Origin: Kingdonia uniflora
Taxonomy: Eukaryota; Streptophyta; Magnoliopsida; Ranunculales; Circaeasteraceae
Direction: 5' to 3'
Length of the DNA stretch: 64,000 bases
Assembly (NCBI GenBank): GCA_014058105.1
Contig: JACGCM010002082.1
Location: forward strand, 1,302,001-1,366,000
Both the position numbers and the translations under genes were made by a program. Of this stretch, positions 37,316 to 49,059 are shown piece after piece. The notes beneath the pieces are model-generated. The model searched no databases and was not told the origin of the DNA. It worked only from the letters and a program-made list of their open reading frames with translations. Each line of letters opens with the position of its first letter. Position 1 is the first letter of the stretch.

Positions 37316-38612
37316 TGGTTGGAAAATTTGTTGTTTATTTGCTACTAATCCTCCTGGAAAGTCTATTTATAAAACAACTAAAATAAATTCGTCGTATTCA
37401 CTATCCTTGATTTGCGGCAATTGCATTGTATAAAGCTGAATAACATAAAATGAAAATACCATATGAAAAAAAATGAATTCCATTTTATTATAAAAATGAT
37501 GAAGTACATGCAACATATTCATTCAAAATTTTGTATATAGTTACTGCAAATTGAACTTAAAACAATCTTTTGCAACAACTAATCTTTAAACTGCCATCCA
37601 CCTTTTACTTGCTTCATGATCTCTACTATATACTATCTTTGTAGTTAAGCGGCGACCTCGCACAAATATGGTCTAAGCTTGAATAAATGCGGCCTGAACT
37701 TTCATAAATGTAGTTTAAACTTGAACTAGCATTTAAAAACCGTATCTAGCTTCCCATGCAACTTTTCAGCACCTGAAAATAGCACCACAAGTATGCAAGT
37801 TTCATTTGATAGGCTGAAGAGTAGAGTTACTTCCTAACCATGATAGATAAGAAATGCAAAAAGTAAAATAAAGGTAAAGTCTAAATACCTTAGGAGCCAT
37901 CCAATAAGGGATTCCTTTAAAAGAGAGCATTCAGCAATGTGAAGTAATCAAATTAAGAACCCTTCTAGACCTGTTTAAGCAGATATATTCAATAAGAGAA
38001 AACATAAATACAAAATAGATATATTTAATTGGAGAAAACAAAAACACAAAACAGAGCTCAAGAGAGTCCCAAACCTTAAAAACGAGGATGGACATGATTA
38101 TAAGATCCTGTATATCCAACCTTTAACAATTCCCAGTAGGGTGTTCACCTAAACTTGAAAACAAGGGAAATCATAAAAATTACAAAATGATAAATGGAGA
38201 GTAAACAGAGGAAAGAAAAATAAAGAAATCATAATAGTAAATGGAGGAAAGAAGTACCTTCGATAAAGTGTAATTGACCATATGTGGAAACCTCCTTGGA
38301 AGTGTTTGAATCAAGCTAGAAAAAAATAAGAAAATGATAAAGGGGTTTAAAATTTTTGAATAAATGTTAAAACATTGAGAATGTTTTAACCTTCGCTAAA
38401 TATTGCTTTAATCTTAATTTTTATTTTATAACCTTTTGTTTCTCTTGAAAATACTCCTTGAAGTTGTTTTGATTAAAATCTCCATAAAAACCATTTCTAA
38501 ACATTGTCAATCACCATTTAAAGAGTAATACGGAACATAGGTACACATTGACATCACATGCAATAATGATGAGAGAGCCTAAGGACGGAAAAGAAGGAGA
38601 GGGAGGAAGTAC

Positions 38613-38920
38613 CTTATCAGGAAATCTTCTAGAAACTCTATGTGCTGCTTTACCAGTAGTAGTATCCGCTTCTTTGCTCTCTTCTAATGTCAGCTGATAA
38701 ATAACAACTATATTGTTAGAAACTAAGCAAAACCTAAAGAATCAAGCTAATCAAATCACCGATGTACTTACTCCATCACCACCCGCTCGCCTTGTTGTAG
38801 ATGAAGTGTAATAAACGCCATTTGGGCCACCATAAGTAACAATTGAGCTCTGAAAGCTGAAGCTTTGAGTTTGAGGTGTTGGCCTATCAAGCCTATTATA
38901 GGCATTTTGATGATTTTCAC
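38613..38920 (-). pseudogene. Captured fragment of an MLF-family (myeloid leukemia factor-like) gene
   Basis: Two exons keep their frame across a 78-bp GT-AG intron. Exon 38920-38772 encodes NRLDRPTPQTQSFSFQSS and YGGPNGVYYTSSTTRRAGGDG. Exon 38693-38613 encodes TLEESKEADTTTGKAAHRVS, then RRFPDK and a GT donor. This is the conserved centre of plant MLF1-like proteins, a family with nuclear and cytoplasmic roles that are poorly defined. The N-terminal part and the following exon (usually GHSVTRKLNSDG) are not seen. The fragment has no stop, but without flanking exons it cannot make the protein. The retained intron means it was copied from genomic DNA. It points the same way as the transposase. 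Confidence 0.78.
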
Positions 38921-40311
38921 CTATTTTTTAGATTCTTTTACCTTGCCAAATTTCGCAAACTTTCTGACTTTGTGACTCAGACTGCATCTTACTTACTATG
39001 TCCTATTTATACTTCGATAAACAATTTGTCTAAGCGGTAGATCTACCTAGGTGCCGAAGACTATCTTTAGCTTTATAAGAGGAGCTTGACACTTCAAAAC
39101 AAGAAAATTGATGCCTTACTTGGTTAATTGAACCTTAGCTGTTGTTTCAGAGGTTTCCAAAGACCAAGTTGATTGCCCTTTCAAACCCAAAACGAACTTC
39201 TACAAAGGTATGCTACTACAAAAATGAAAAGGTCAGAAAACCCTGACAATTCACTTTGTTTTCTTTGGAAGATATAATGGGAAAAACAATAGCAATTGGG
39301 AAGTGGTATGGGGAATAAGTTATAGAAAATTGAACCCCTATAATCGTGCCGCAATTCAATTAACGTAAGAGTAACGAACTCTAGTATTTACAATTTCTGA
39401 TATAAATCAGAAACTTTGAATTAAAGCTAGGGCTTCAAGTTCTTACCCAATTCCATGATCTGGGATGGAGGTCCCACAAGTTTCATGTAGCGAAGACTTA
39501 ACATGGGGAAGGAAGAAAAAATAAAGGGATTTCTCGAGTTTGCAATCGATGAACTTACGAGGGAGGGAAACAAGTTGATGAATTTAGAAGATAGGAGTTC
39601 TCTAAAAAGAGGCATAAGAATATAACACGAGCTCTATCCATTTTAGCTTTTAAGTATAAAAAACGACCCTATTTTGACTCTTTTTGTCCGTCACAAATAA
39701 GCGGCTACTATAGTCTGTCATAAAATTCACACACCCTTTTTTCATCATACAAAATACTTGAGCTAGTGGATCATGGTCAACATCAAGATATTTAGAATGC
39801 GGATTCTTTGCGATAATCTCTTTTACTGCAATCTGCAAATAACAAATAATACTAAATTATACTAAAATAATCAATTAAAGCTATGAATGGTTTAGAAATA
39901 ACAACAAAGATAATAATATAGGGAGGTATTTATTTAGTATTAAATCCACTTTAAAACTCTGAAGTTTTATTGGTTCTTTGTTTGAGCTAAGTTAAATTGT
40001 TTATTGGATTTTTTTTAATATAAAAACCCAATCTCATGTTACTTTTTTTTTTCAAACTGATAAAAGCAGACAATAAGAATGGAATAGAAATCAATATGAA
40101 AGTAAAGTATGCCTAGTTCAAAACTGCATAAGAATACTACTGCTAGTAAAAAACAAAAAGGGTTGCATATAGTAGACCATTCAGAAAAGTGCATGATTTT
40201 AATTTTTTTGGGTTCACACCATTAAATTCATTTCATCTGGGTTTACACCATAAATACTTATACCATATCATTTATAGTCACACCCACACCCACAGTTCTC
40301 TGCATAGACAT
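38921..40311. other. CACTA interior without recognised gene
   Basis: AT-rich. Two minus-strand open frames near 39427-39838 resemble no family I know. They may be further captured or transposon sequence. Confidence 0.3.
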
Positions 40312-41432
40312 CTAACTTGGTGCAGATGAAGGTCTCCAACTAGGTACAAGTCTCATTATCAAGTGATCAATGAATTCAGCTATAAAAGTCACATCTTGAT
40401 CTGATAAATCAAATTGTTCAACCAGTTCACTAGCAATTGAGTGCGCAGTGTCAACATTAAGATAAAAGAAGAAATGTATATTTTGTACTTTACCACATAA
40501 GTCGACAATTTGCAAAACTAATGACACCGAGTTTTCATCGTTCTTCTCCCCTTTCAACTTAAATTCATTGCTTTTGTTGGTCCTTTACAGTTATAAAGTC
40601 GGGAAGTGTGGAGTTCTAGTACTATTTTCAGTACTAATAGAAAGTTGCTTGTATTCATAGTCGATATCCATGGAAAGAGGTTCAGATTTTAAACTTAACG
40701 ATCCAAACAAATAAGATGGTAGTTGCAAAGGGTCACGAATGGCATCTTCTTGATCAACAGAACGGAGGAATGGATCTTTTAAGAGCTTTCTTGCAGGTAA
40801 TCTTTCAGATGCTAGAAGCAGACACTTTTTTATAAACTTAATTCCCGAGGAAACTTTTTTATAAATTTGAGCTGGATTTCTGCAATCATTATATGGATAC
40901 TCAAAAGTCACCATTTCTAAGATACATATGCCAAATGAATATATGTTTACAAGTTCATTATATTCCTCCTCATAAAGCTGAGGAGCCATAACTCTAGAGT
41001 ACCAATAACGCTTTGTGCAGTAGGTTTTGTATAATAGTTGCTAACCCAAGGTCTCTAATTTTGATATCTCCGTTGTTCCCGTTGACAAAAATGTTATCAC
41101 ATTTTAGATCTCTATGAAGAATTGGAGGCTTCTGAGCATGAAGGTAATTCAAGCCTTGTAGAATTTGTCTAGCCAAATTCTTTATGGCTTTTATGTCAAT
41201 ATTTTTATGCCTTCTACGATACTACCTCAGACTTCCAGATGTGAATAACTCAGTAATCATGTTTACAATTTTCTTCGTATTATCTACCCACGAGTTGTAG
41301 AACTTGATAATATTTTCATGTTTTACTGATTTCAAAAGATGCACTTATGAGTATAATCTTTCCAAGTCTTCTGGTGATCGTAACACATCATCAATTCTAT
41401 TAAGTACATCTTTTGAACTAACCAAATTAATA
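40312..41432 (-). pseudogene. Captured WNK (with-no-lysine) kinase fragment, intronless
   Basis: From 41410 downward the frame reads [39 protein letters not shown], a stop, then [17 protein letters not shown], the catalytic loop [13 protein letters not shown], and IRDLGLATI in place of GDLGLA. After a frame change come [20 protein letters not shown] and [18 protein letters not shown]. The segment that follows in WNKs is partly deleted before [15 protein letters not shown]. The tail has the OSR1-C-like region (LKGEKNDENSVSLVLQI, AEFIDHLIMRLVPSW) and a stop at 40312. The N-terminal ATP-binding part is missing. WNK kinases regulate ion transport and flowering. Over about 1.1 kb there is no intron, though plant WNK genes usually have several in this stretch, so the source may have been an mRNA copy. 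At least five stops or shifts disable it. Confidence 0.85.
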
Positions 41433-41461
41433 TATGACAACCTGAACTAACCAAATTAATA
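41414..41461. repeat. 19-bp direct repeat at the glutamate dehydrogenase-WNK junction
   Basis: TGAACTAACCAAATTAATA occurs at 41414-41432 and 41443-41461, 29 bp apart. In the minus-strand frame both copies read INLVS, and they mark the change from one gene fragment to the other. Confidence 0.8.
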
Positions 41462-41840
41462 GCATCAAATTACTCTACTTTGTACTGTCCTGCACAAGGA
41501 AATGCTAAATCATAACTTTCACTCTAAGGTTTGGCATCCTCGTAATACTTGGCTCAATTATAAGTTTTGCAGTACTCTCTTAAATTTTGGTGTTGAGCTT
41601 TGATCTCTCTTAAATGTGTCACTTTTATAAAGTCGAATCCCTCCTCATCCACTAGATAGCCCCCAGAATCTGATATTGTAATAGGCAGAGCATCAAAATC
41701 AAGAAGTTTTTCCAGGGTATGCATCGCAATCTTTCCAGAGCCACTTTTAACACATCTTAATCCCTTGAGATCTTTATTCATCTCAGCAAGGATAAGTTGG
41801 GCAAAGAAGACCAATCCATAGCCAGTGGCTTCAGTTCAAA
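41443..41840 (-). pseudogene. Captured NADP-type glutamate dehydrogenase fragment
   Basis: From 41840 downward the sequence reads TEATGYGLVFFAQLILAEMN, KDLKGLRCVKSGSGKIAMH, ALPITISDSGGYLVDEEGFD, REIKAQHQNLREYCKTYN, a stop, AKYYEDAKP, a stop, then YDLAFPCAGQYKVE and, after another stop, FDAINLVSSGCHIL. This is the dinucleotide-binding domain of the bacterial-like NADP glutamate dehydrogenase found in plants (the Arabidopsis At1g51720 type), with the glycine-rich SGSGKIA nucleotide loop. Both ends are missing. It runs directly into the WNK fragment on the same strand through a repeated 19-bp sequence. No intron is visible in 400 bp. Confidence 0.82.
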
Positions 41841-41879
41841 GACTAGTTTAGTAGCAAAGAATATCTAGAGCAAAATTCT

Positions 41880-42085
41880 TACAAAGTGTAAAGTTAATAG
41901 ACAGATTGAGGATGTGGGTTTAGAAGTTGGATGGGTTCTTAGCTTATCAAAGATGGACAGTGGTAATATTGTGCTCAAGGCCTGCTTATGCAGTATGATT
42001 AATCACAATTGGAGGGAAAGGAACCTAAAAATCTTTGATAAAGTATTAAGTCTGTTCTCATCAAAATTCTGTCTGAGATAAATGT
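41880..42085 (+). mobile_element. Possible 3' remnant of a LINE reverse transcriptase
   Basis: A short plus-strand frame near 41950-42050 reads MINHNWRERNLKIFDK, like the IWRERNxRIF motif of the zinc-binding region at the end of plant LINE polyproteins. There is no reverse transcriptase core and no poly-A end that I can assign, so this is a weak call. Confidence 0.35.
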
Positions 42086-43365
42086 AAGACTAGTCAGTAA
42101 CACTAGTATCTATTGTTCGACGAGATATTCTTCAGCGGCTATTCTTCGACGAGCTATCATTTAAAAGAGACAGGCTGCCATAGCCTTTAAAATAGCTTAG
42201 GGGAAGCAAAGAAAAAGATAGAAGTTTACTACGCAAGGAACGACCTAAGTCACTAATGAGGACTGGTAATGCCTATAGCGGCTTAGTAGACTCACCAAAC
42301 ATCTCCAACCGAGGCTTCGTAGACTAATCAAGCATCTCCAACCACTACTGACTCTTAAAAAAAAGGACAACACTACTACAGATGAGATATGGGCAGGGTG
42401 TGCAATAGAGTTGAGTTGAGAGTGACACTTAAGTATGGCGCCTAGACTGGGGTAGAGACTGCTCTACTCTTATACTCTTACTACTACAGAAGAGGGCAAG
42501 CACAAGAAGGATCCCAGGTAGGATCTTTAAGCCAGCGCTCATATGCGGGTGAGCGAGGAAAAGTTCATTCCAATGTTGATCTAAGCGCGAATAGTGGAAA
42601 AGAAGAAGAATAATGCATCGCAGTTCAGTTCTTAGAAGATGACTCGTACGTCAAAACCACTACTCATAAGTAGTATACTGAAGAGGAGTTAAAAAAAGGG
42701 TTGTGCTAGGCTTCTTGGTTCAGATGATCCCTATGCTTACTGTTAAAAAAGAAGCAAAGAGGGATGGAAAGGTAGCCATCTCTGGTGTTAATTAGAGCAC
42801 GAGAAGGATTTACAGTAAATGAAATATTTGTAGAGGGGTCTGTATCACATAATGTATATGGACTTTGATAAGATATGGATTGCCACTAACACTAAGAGGT
42901 TATTGAGGTATCTCCCAAATCTCTAGAATAGGAAGACCTTGGTACTATATTGCTATCCACACTGACATTTTGGACAAGCTAAAGCAATTTGAAGACTGTT
43001 AGTTTTGCCATAACTACAAGGAAGGCCTTGAAAGTACGCCAAACCAATAAATATTCTTTGCTTTTCTATGATAAGAGATAAGACTAATTATGTGATTTAA
43101 ATGAAAATCCAAATGTAGCTCTAGTGTGCGAATATAAATCTTACCACTTTTTCCGCTACAAGAGCCGTGGGGAAGGTCCCGTCACTGTAAGTATGGTCAA
43201 CTAAGAAGGAATTTGATCTTGTAGTAGTTGGATCCACTTCCATCTATCAATAACATATAGAAGACCACTCAAAGTCATCATCGATCATAAAGAAATAAAA
43301 AAATTGATAAAGTCAAAACTGTAATCAAAGCTAACCATTTCATCAGCTACTATGAATACTCCCTT
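42086..43365. other. CACTA interior without recognised gene
   Basis: No open frame longer than 60 codons and no repeat that I can classify. Base composition is less AT-rich than its surroundings, so captured or organelle-derived sequence is possible, but I cannot support either. Confidence 0.3.
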
Positions 43366-45328
43366 TCATCCAGTCGTATGAGGGGTTACCATCTTTGACC
43401 TATTTATCTTGTTCCTTTCCCGACTAGCTTTAACTTCTTCTGTAGAAGTAAGGTCGGCAAATCGAACCCAATTTTCAGGTCTAGTCTTTTTTGGGCAGTT
43501 CTTCTTCCTTGCTTCATCTGTATCCCACTCATCATACTTTTTCCTAAGTATTTTCTTCCCATTTCTCCACAAGTTATTAGCTGATCTCATAATTTTTCTT
43601 TTTGCAGCTTCAGGAAGTACATATTCTTCCTGTGATTAGTACAAGGTATAATCATTAACAAAATAACGACATTGATTCAATACACAAAGAATAGCATCAC
43701 AAGTTTTCACTTACACATATTATCTGCCAAACAGTATCTTTGAATCTATCAGGAATAACGGGTCAATCTGGATAATATAGAGGGATATGTTTTCTCACTA
43801 AATTTCCCAAACGAGACATAAATTTGGTTGAATTCTTTCCAACAATATGCCCTAGCAACGATAACTTCATAGGTATCTTTGTTTTTGATAAATCTATGGA
43901 GAAAATCAAGTATTAAGGCAAATTTTTTGAAGTCTTATGACTTCATGATTTATGGTAGATATAAAGAAGAGTAACATCATACTAAACATCATTAGGTTAT
44001 ATCTACATACTAAGGTCTTTATAGCCCTACATAGTAAACAAAGTGTTATAGAAATGCTTTTATATGATGCAGTGGAATACTCATGGGATCCCCCAGCCGG
44101 TATAGGCAACGGCTCCGAAGGGTTTGACGAGGATGACATCGATTGTGATGGTGATATCATTCTAAAACCAAACAAAAGTAGATAAGAAATTAATACCACA
44201 AATAAAACATCTGTACAATACCAAAAATCAAGCTAGAATTAGTAAACAGTTATACGAAAGAATAAATATTGGGGGGAAAATGAAATGCAATATAAAACTT
44301 AAAAAAAAACCCCATTCCATGTGTTGGATTATATAACAAGTTTGGCAAATTGACGAAAGATAAAGTTCACGTTTTAAATACAGCTATGATATAAATAGAA
44401 CTCTCTACATCTACAATCCTTTAGTAATTTCTTCATCTTCATCTACATTCTCATTTATTAATCCCATCATTGAAGAAGTAAAAGGATTTTCTATCTCAAA
44501 AACCAATGGTTCTTCATACGCGCCAATGTCCTTATTTAATATTTTTGGAGCATCAATTACTACAGACCAATCAGTCCTTGTTGGATCTTGACAATAGAAG
44601 ACTTGGGAAGCTTGAGATGTGAGACAATATGGCTCATCGTCGACCTTTGAGTTTCTCTTTAACTTTTGTAATATTATCATAATTCATACCCAAACACTTT
44701 ATCATCTTCGTAGAAGCATACATACTTTATGGCAAAGTATTATCTTTAGGAAAAAGTCATTTCAACAAAACCAACAACATTGTGAAGCCAGAATCAGACA
44801 ATTGACAAGTTGATTTCAAACTCATTAACTCAATTGTCGCCGACAACATTGTATTAACTGGTGAACATAAAGGGTATAATGGATGGGAAACATCATCCTT
44901 TAACTTTTGATACTCGATTTCCTCCTCTGGGAATTCATCAACATCTTCATAAGAACCATCTTGGGTGCTTTGTTAAGGTCTTCAGGTTGTATATAACCAA
45001 AGGCATCATCAACTAAATCAAACATTCTTGGTCGCTCAACGTCATCATGTTGAGTAATTAAAGATTCATTTGGATTCTGAATATGTGCAACAGTAGCATC
45101 TCTGGATTCTTCATGAAAATACCAAGTCGTATATGACTGATCTATACCATAAGTTATTATGTAGGCTTTTATTTCATCAACTGTTTTTACCCCATTGACA
45201 TTACGATATTTGTTGCAAGGACAATATGCCATATCTCCTAAAGTTTGTTTTGCATAATCAATGAAAGACCGAACACCATTGAGGAAATCATATGTCAATC
45301 TACTTGCTTTCATCCAATTCTTGTTCAA
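43366..45328 (-). pseudogene. Decayed CACTA (En/Spm) transposase region
   Basis: Three blocks follow one another on the minus strand. At 45328-44900 is the transposase-associated domain: NKNWMKASRLTYDFLNGVRS, then the cysteine pair in MAYCPCNKYRNVN and GIDQSYTTWYFHEES. At 44680-44411 is a DUF4216-like block (YCLTSQASQVFYCQDP) from near the end of TNP2-type transposases. At 43640-43366 is a Transposase_24 (PttA/En/Spm) block with LWRNGKKILRKKYDEWD and ENWVRFADLTSTEEVKASRE. The catalytic TNP2 core that should lie between the first two is absent, so the gene suffered a large internal deletion. The Tat retrotransposon sits just before the start of the first block. Confidence 0.8.
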
Positions 45329-45364
45329 ATTCGCAAGACATGTTCGCGGAACTTTAATATCTCT

Positions 45365-45986
45365 TGTAGGGACCTATCCCTCAATCTCACATAAAATCGA
45401 GCTGTCTCTAGCTCGAATTATCTCTATGCCAGGCTCACGCATTCTCCACACGACTTCTCCAGTCAATATTATTGCCACATACTCAACGAACTGATAAAGA
45501 ACGTGGGTCGACCTTAAACTGGGAAACCTAAACAAGTCAAATTAACCTATCTCTCACGAACTCAGTAGTTATTCAGTCAACAACCACTAACCATATTGTT
45601 CGGAGAACGTACTTCAGCACGATGAAGAACTGCCGAAGAGGCCTATATAAAGAAAACGTTCCAGAAGAGACAAGGACCAGAAAAATTATACAAGGAATCA
45701 CCAAGAAAACTATACTTTCTTAAGATTCTCAAATACTTCCAAGTTCTTATTCACAAGATCAAACAATTTTAATTCTAGAAATAACTTGTAATAAGATATC
45801 AACAGCCTCAAGCAATAAACATCATAGTTACAAAAGCTCTCAACAGGAGGTCGTGGTTTTTAACCTATTCATAGGTTTTCCACGCTAAACACATGTTATT
45901 TTTTGTCTATTCAATTTTTATCACAGGTACATTAATGTAAGGACTAATTCTAGCCCATTTCGAGCTTACAGAATTAGACCATTACA
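45365..45986 (+). repeat. 5' LTR of the Tat element
   Basis: It is 622 bp, against 621 bp for its partner, and aligns with it throughout with scattered substitutions. Confidence 0.92.
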
Positions 45987-45988
45987 TT

Positions 45989-46005
45989 TGGCGCCGTCTG
46001 TGGGA
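45989..46005 (+). other. Primer-binding site of the Tat element
   Basis: TGGCGCCGTCTGTGGGA begins 2 bp after the LTR, the form usual in Tat-type elements. Confidence 0.85.
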
Positions 46006-46064
46006 AAGAAATTCTTTCCACGATATCCTAAGGTATTCAATCAATTTACTACAACATTTCTAAC

Positions 46065-46967
46065 ATGGTCACATCCAGGCGGCCAACTACCGGAGTCCAG
46101 CTCGATCTCTCAATTGAGCTGGAACATCTTACAGAGCTCCAAGCAAATCTCAACACTGAAATGAAGAAGCCCAACGAGCTCGAACAATAATTAACTCCCG
46201 ACCGAGAGCTCCGTGAGAAAGAGCTCGATGCCGAACGACAAGCTCTTTTGACAGTGCTCAAACGGCATGAAGATCAAATGACAACAATGCAGACTGTCTT
46301 GCAAACTCTGCAGAATACTCAGCAGGCTCCTCCAATACGAGATCGTGATCAGGTGCCAGAGACCTCCTAGGTTTTGTGTGGGAAAGATTGAGACCTCAAG
46401 GAGCCGCCAACAAAGCTATTTCCAGACATATTCGGAATGAACCTCAACCCTTAATTCATTTCAGGGGAGAGATTCAATCTAAAATCTGCCGAGGTCACCG
46501 ATGTTCTATCCATCAAGAGGAAGAACAAAGACCTCCGCTTCAAGTTCCAGCGCGAGATCATTTGAGTGAAGGTACCGGTACTCATAACCCGTAACTTCCT
46601 CTTCAAGCTGCTCAACCGATCCCATGGAGAGAAGCTCGAGGCATTTGCAAAGAAGTTCTTAGAGCTCGCGCGTAAAGTGGATAATCTTGATCAGAAAACC
46701 GCTGCTACTGTTTTCACCAATGCACCACAGCTTGACTGTAAAGCCAAATAATACCTCTCTCTCAACAAACCTGCGACCTTGAAGGATATGATCACCAAGG
46801 TCAATAGTTATGTCGACCGGAAAAGGATGATGCTCGAGAAACATAAATCTACTAAATCTGTCCTTACCACGAAAGGTCCCTTTACAGATCGGAACACAAA
46901 GCCTAAGAAGAACCAGGGTGACCAAAAATGTGCCAAGGGAAACACAGGCAACCCTCAGAGAGGCTGA
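46065..46967 (+). pseudogene. Decayed gag of the Tat element
   Basis: The ATG at 46065 opens MVTSRRPTTGVQLDLSIELE and a Glu/Leu-rich stretch that could form a coiled coil. Stops at 46188 and 46366 and frame changes follow. The conserved Gag end is readable at 46590-46960: HGEKLEAFAKKFLELARKV, TKVNSYVDRKRMM, then a Lys-rich nucleic-acid-binding tail without a zinc knuckle. The part between 46370 and 46560 is scrambled, so the central Gag core is mostly lost. It overlaps no other frame. Confidence 0.75.
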
Positions 46968-47092
46968 TCACAAGTTAAGTCGGTCCTCCCAAAGATGAAT
47001 GTTCGAATCTTTACGATTTTTACAATCCTCACAAACGATATCCTCTACCGTCCTTCCCAACCATTGAACCAATCAAGGACCGACCGTACTGC

Positions 47093-47800
47093 ATGCACCA
47101 TAAGGTAAAACATTATTCTACTGACAATTTCTATGCTTTACAGAGGTTACTCGAAAACATTTTCAAGGAGGGATGGATGCTTGACTATATTGTCAACCTG
47201 GAATCATATAAGAATGGCAGCTATAAGAAGCAGCTTGAAGTTGTCCAGTTCAAAAATCAAGCTGAGGAGAAGTATCTTTACCATATGCGCCACAGCAACA
47301 TGATCGAGATCAACCTGATTACCAACTCTAAGAGATTCAAGGGTAGAAGACTATCAGAATGTTGTGATCTCACACCTCAAGACAATGAAGCCAAACTTCT
47401 GCCTAAGTCGAGTAATCGCCGGCTCGAGATTTCATTTGATGATTACGATATTAGCCATGTCAAATTTCCACATTATGATACCTTAGTCTTAATGCTCAAA
47501 ATGAAGAAGTTTATCATGCACACGATGATGATCGATACTGGCAGCGGTATCGAGATCTGCTTTTAGAGTACTATCGACCAAATGGGATTGACCGATCAGG
47601 TCATTCAAAGTGAAACCGATATCAGTGGATTCAATGGTTCTAAAGAAGAGCGAGTAGGGGAGATCACCTTACCTATTACCACAGGACCAGCCACCATCGA
47701 CTTAATATTCTATGTAATCAACGCCAAATCTCGTTATCTCAGGATTATGGGCCGCTGTTGTATTCATAACATGGAAGCAATTGCTTCCACCTATCATTAA
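47093..47800 (+). pseudogene. Protease region of the Tat element
   Basis: Two frames separated by a stop at 47564. The first begins with the connector from gag (HHKVKHYSTDNFYALQ, a degenerate HxxxGHxTEDC-like segment). Then SFDDYDISHVKFPHYDTLV leads to the active-site loop MMIDTGSGIEICF with the catalytic DTG intact. The second frame has LTDQVIQSETDISGFNGS and ITLPITTGP, the strands after the flap. A complete protease fold is present apart from the stop. Confidence 0.8.
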
Positions 47801-48049
47801 GCACTCTGCTTCAAACACAACGATGGTATCTATGAGATCAGGGGTAGTTAAAAGCTTTCCTGAGCTTGCAAAAATATCGTCTCTGTAATTCTGGATACCT
47901 CTGACAAGTATGCTGCATAACAATTACAACAAGCTGATCACCCCGATGATCAGCCTTCCACGGAAGAGCCCATCAAATACATAAATATTGATGAACCTAG
48001 CAGAGGTACTTTCATTGGTACTAAGCTAGTTCAAAATGAAAATGACGCT

Positions 48050-49000
48050 CTCATTCAATTCTTATGGCTAAATCGAGATATTTTTGCATGGTCTTTCGAG
48101 GAAATGCCTGGGGTCGATCCGGCCAAAACATATCACAAATTTGCAATCAACATCAATACCACCACATTCAAACAGAGACAGCGATGCCTCTCACCACGAC
48201 TTCGAGATGAAGTTAACATAGAGATTAAGAAATTGATCATAGTGGGATTCATCCGAGAAACCAAGTATCTAGATTGGATATCCAACATCGTCACTGTCCC
48301 GAAGAAGAATGGAAATGTTCGCATTTGTGTAGATTTCACCGATCTTAACAAACATACTCCAAAGGATAGTTTCCCTCTTCCCAACATTCATCAAATCCTA
48401 GATTCCACCGTAGGCCATGAACTCTTATCTATGATAGACGCTGCTTCTGGATACAATCAGATTCCACTCTTGGATGAAGATCAAGAAAAGACCACTTTCA
48501 TCACTGAAAGAGGACTTTATTGTTGTAAAGTCATGCCCTTCGGAATCAAGAACGCAGGTGCAACTTATCAGCGATTGATGACTACTATGTTCAAGCCACA
48601 TCTTGGAAATGTCGTGGAAGCTTGCATTGCCAATCTTTTGTGTAAGAGCGTGCAGTCCATCAATCACATTTCCGATTTTAACACAATATTCATAATACTT
48701 CAATCTTACAAGATGCATCTCAATCCTGATAAGTGTCAATTTGAATTACATTCAGGTCAATTTCTAGGCCACCTCATCAGCAAGAAGGGGATTGAGGCCA
48801 ATCCGGATCAGATTCGGGCTCTCCTCGACATGCCATCTCCAAAAACAACGAAAAGCGTTCAGAAACTCGTCGACAAGATTGCCGCTATTAATCATTTCAT
48901 TTCAAAATATTTGTACCGCTGTTGTTGGTTGTTTTTATTACTCCGCGATTGCACCAAACGGGGAAAAATTCAACCCAAAACAGAGGTTCAATGGACATAA
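48050..49000 (+). pseudogene. Reverse transcriptase of the Tat element, active site lost
   Basis: An almost 300-codon frame has the polymerase segments in order: SPRLRDEVNIEIKKLIIVGF, WISNIVTVPKKNGNVRICVD (finger region), LLSMIDAASGYNQIPLLDED with the first catalytic aspartate, and YCCKVMPFGIKNAGATYQRL. The segment that normally carries the Y-x-D-D active site reads EACIANLLCKS, without either aspartate, although the bases around it are well kept. GHLISKKGIEANPDQIRAL (thumb) follows. The stop at 48998 separates it from RNase H. Upstream, RGTFIGTKL and WSFEEMPGVDP are the usual connector. Confidence 0.9.
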
Positions 49001-49059
49001 GAATGCGAAGCAGCTTTTCAGGATCTCAAAACCTATTTGGGGAAGCCTCCAATCATGAG

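Larger units (their letters stand above)
37071..45364 (-). mobile_element. CACTA (En/Spm) element, left end to the site of the Tat insertion
   Basis: The terminus CACTATACGAG at 37071 is followed by about ten copies of an ACCGTCGT/ACGACGGT subterminal motif, the hallmark of CACTA transposons, which bind their transposase there. Decayed transposase pieces lie at 43366-45328 on the minus strand, pointing toward this end. Between them are pieces of three unrelated host genes on the same strand (MLF-like, WNK, glutamate dehydrogenase). The Tat element at 45365-58763 interrupts the element just upstream of the first transposase exon, and CACTA sequence should continue from 58769. I could not find the far CACTA terminus within the window. 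Confidence 0.75.

Noticed and set aside
42086..43365. Possible organelle-derived insertion
   Set aside because: Composition differs from the surroundings, but I could not match any mitochondrial or plastid gene in it.
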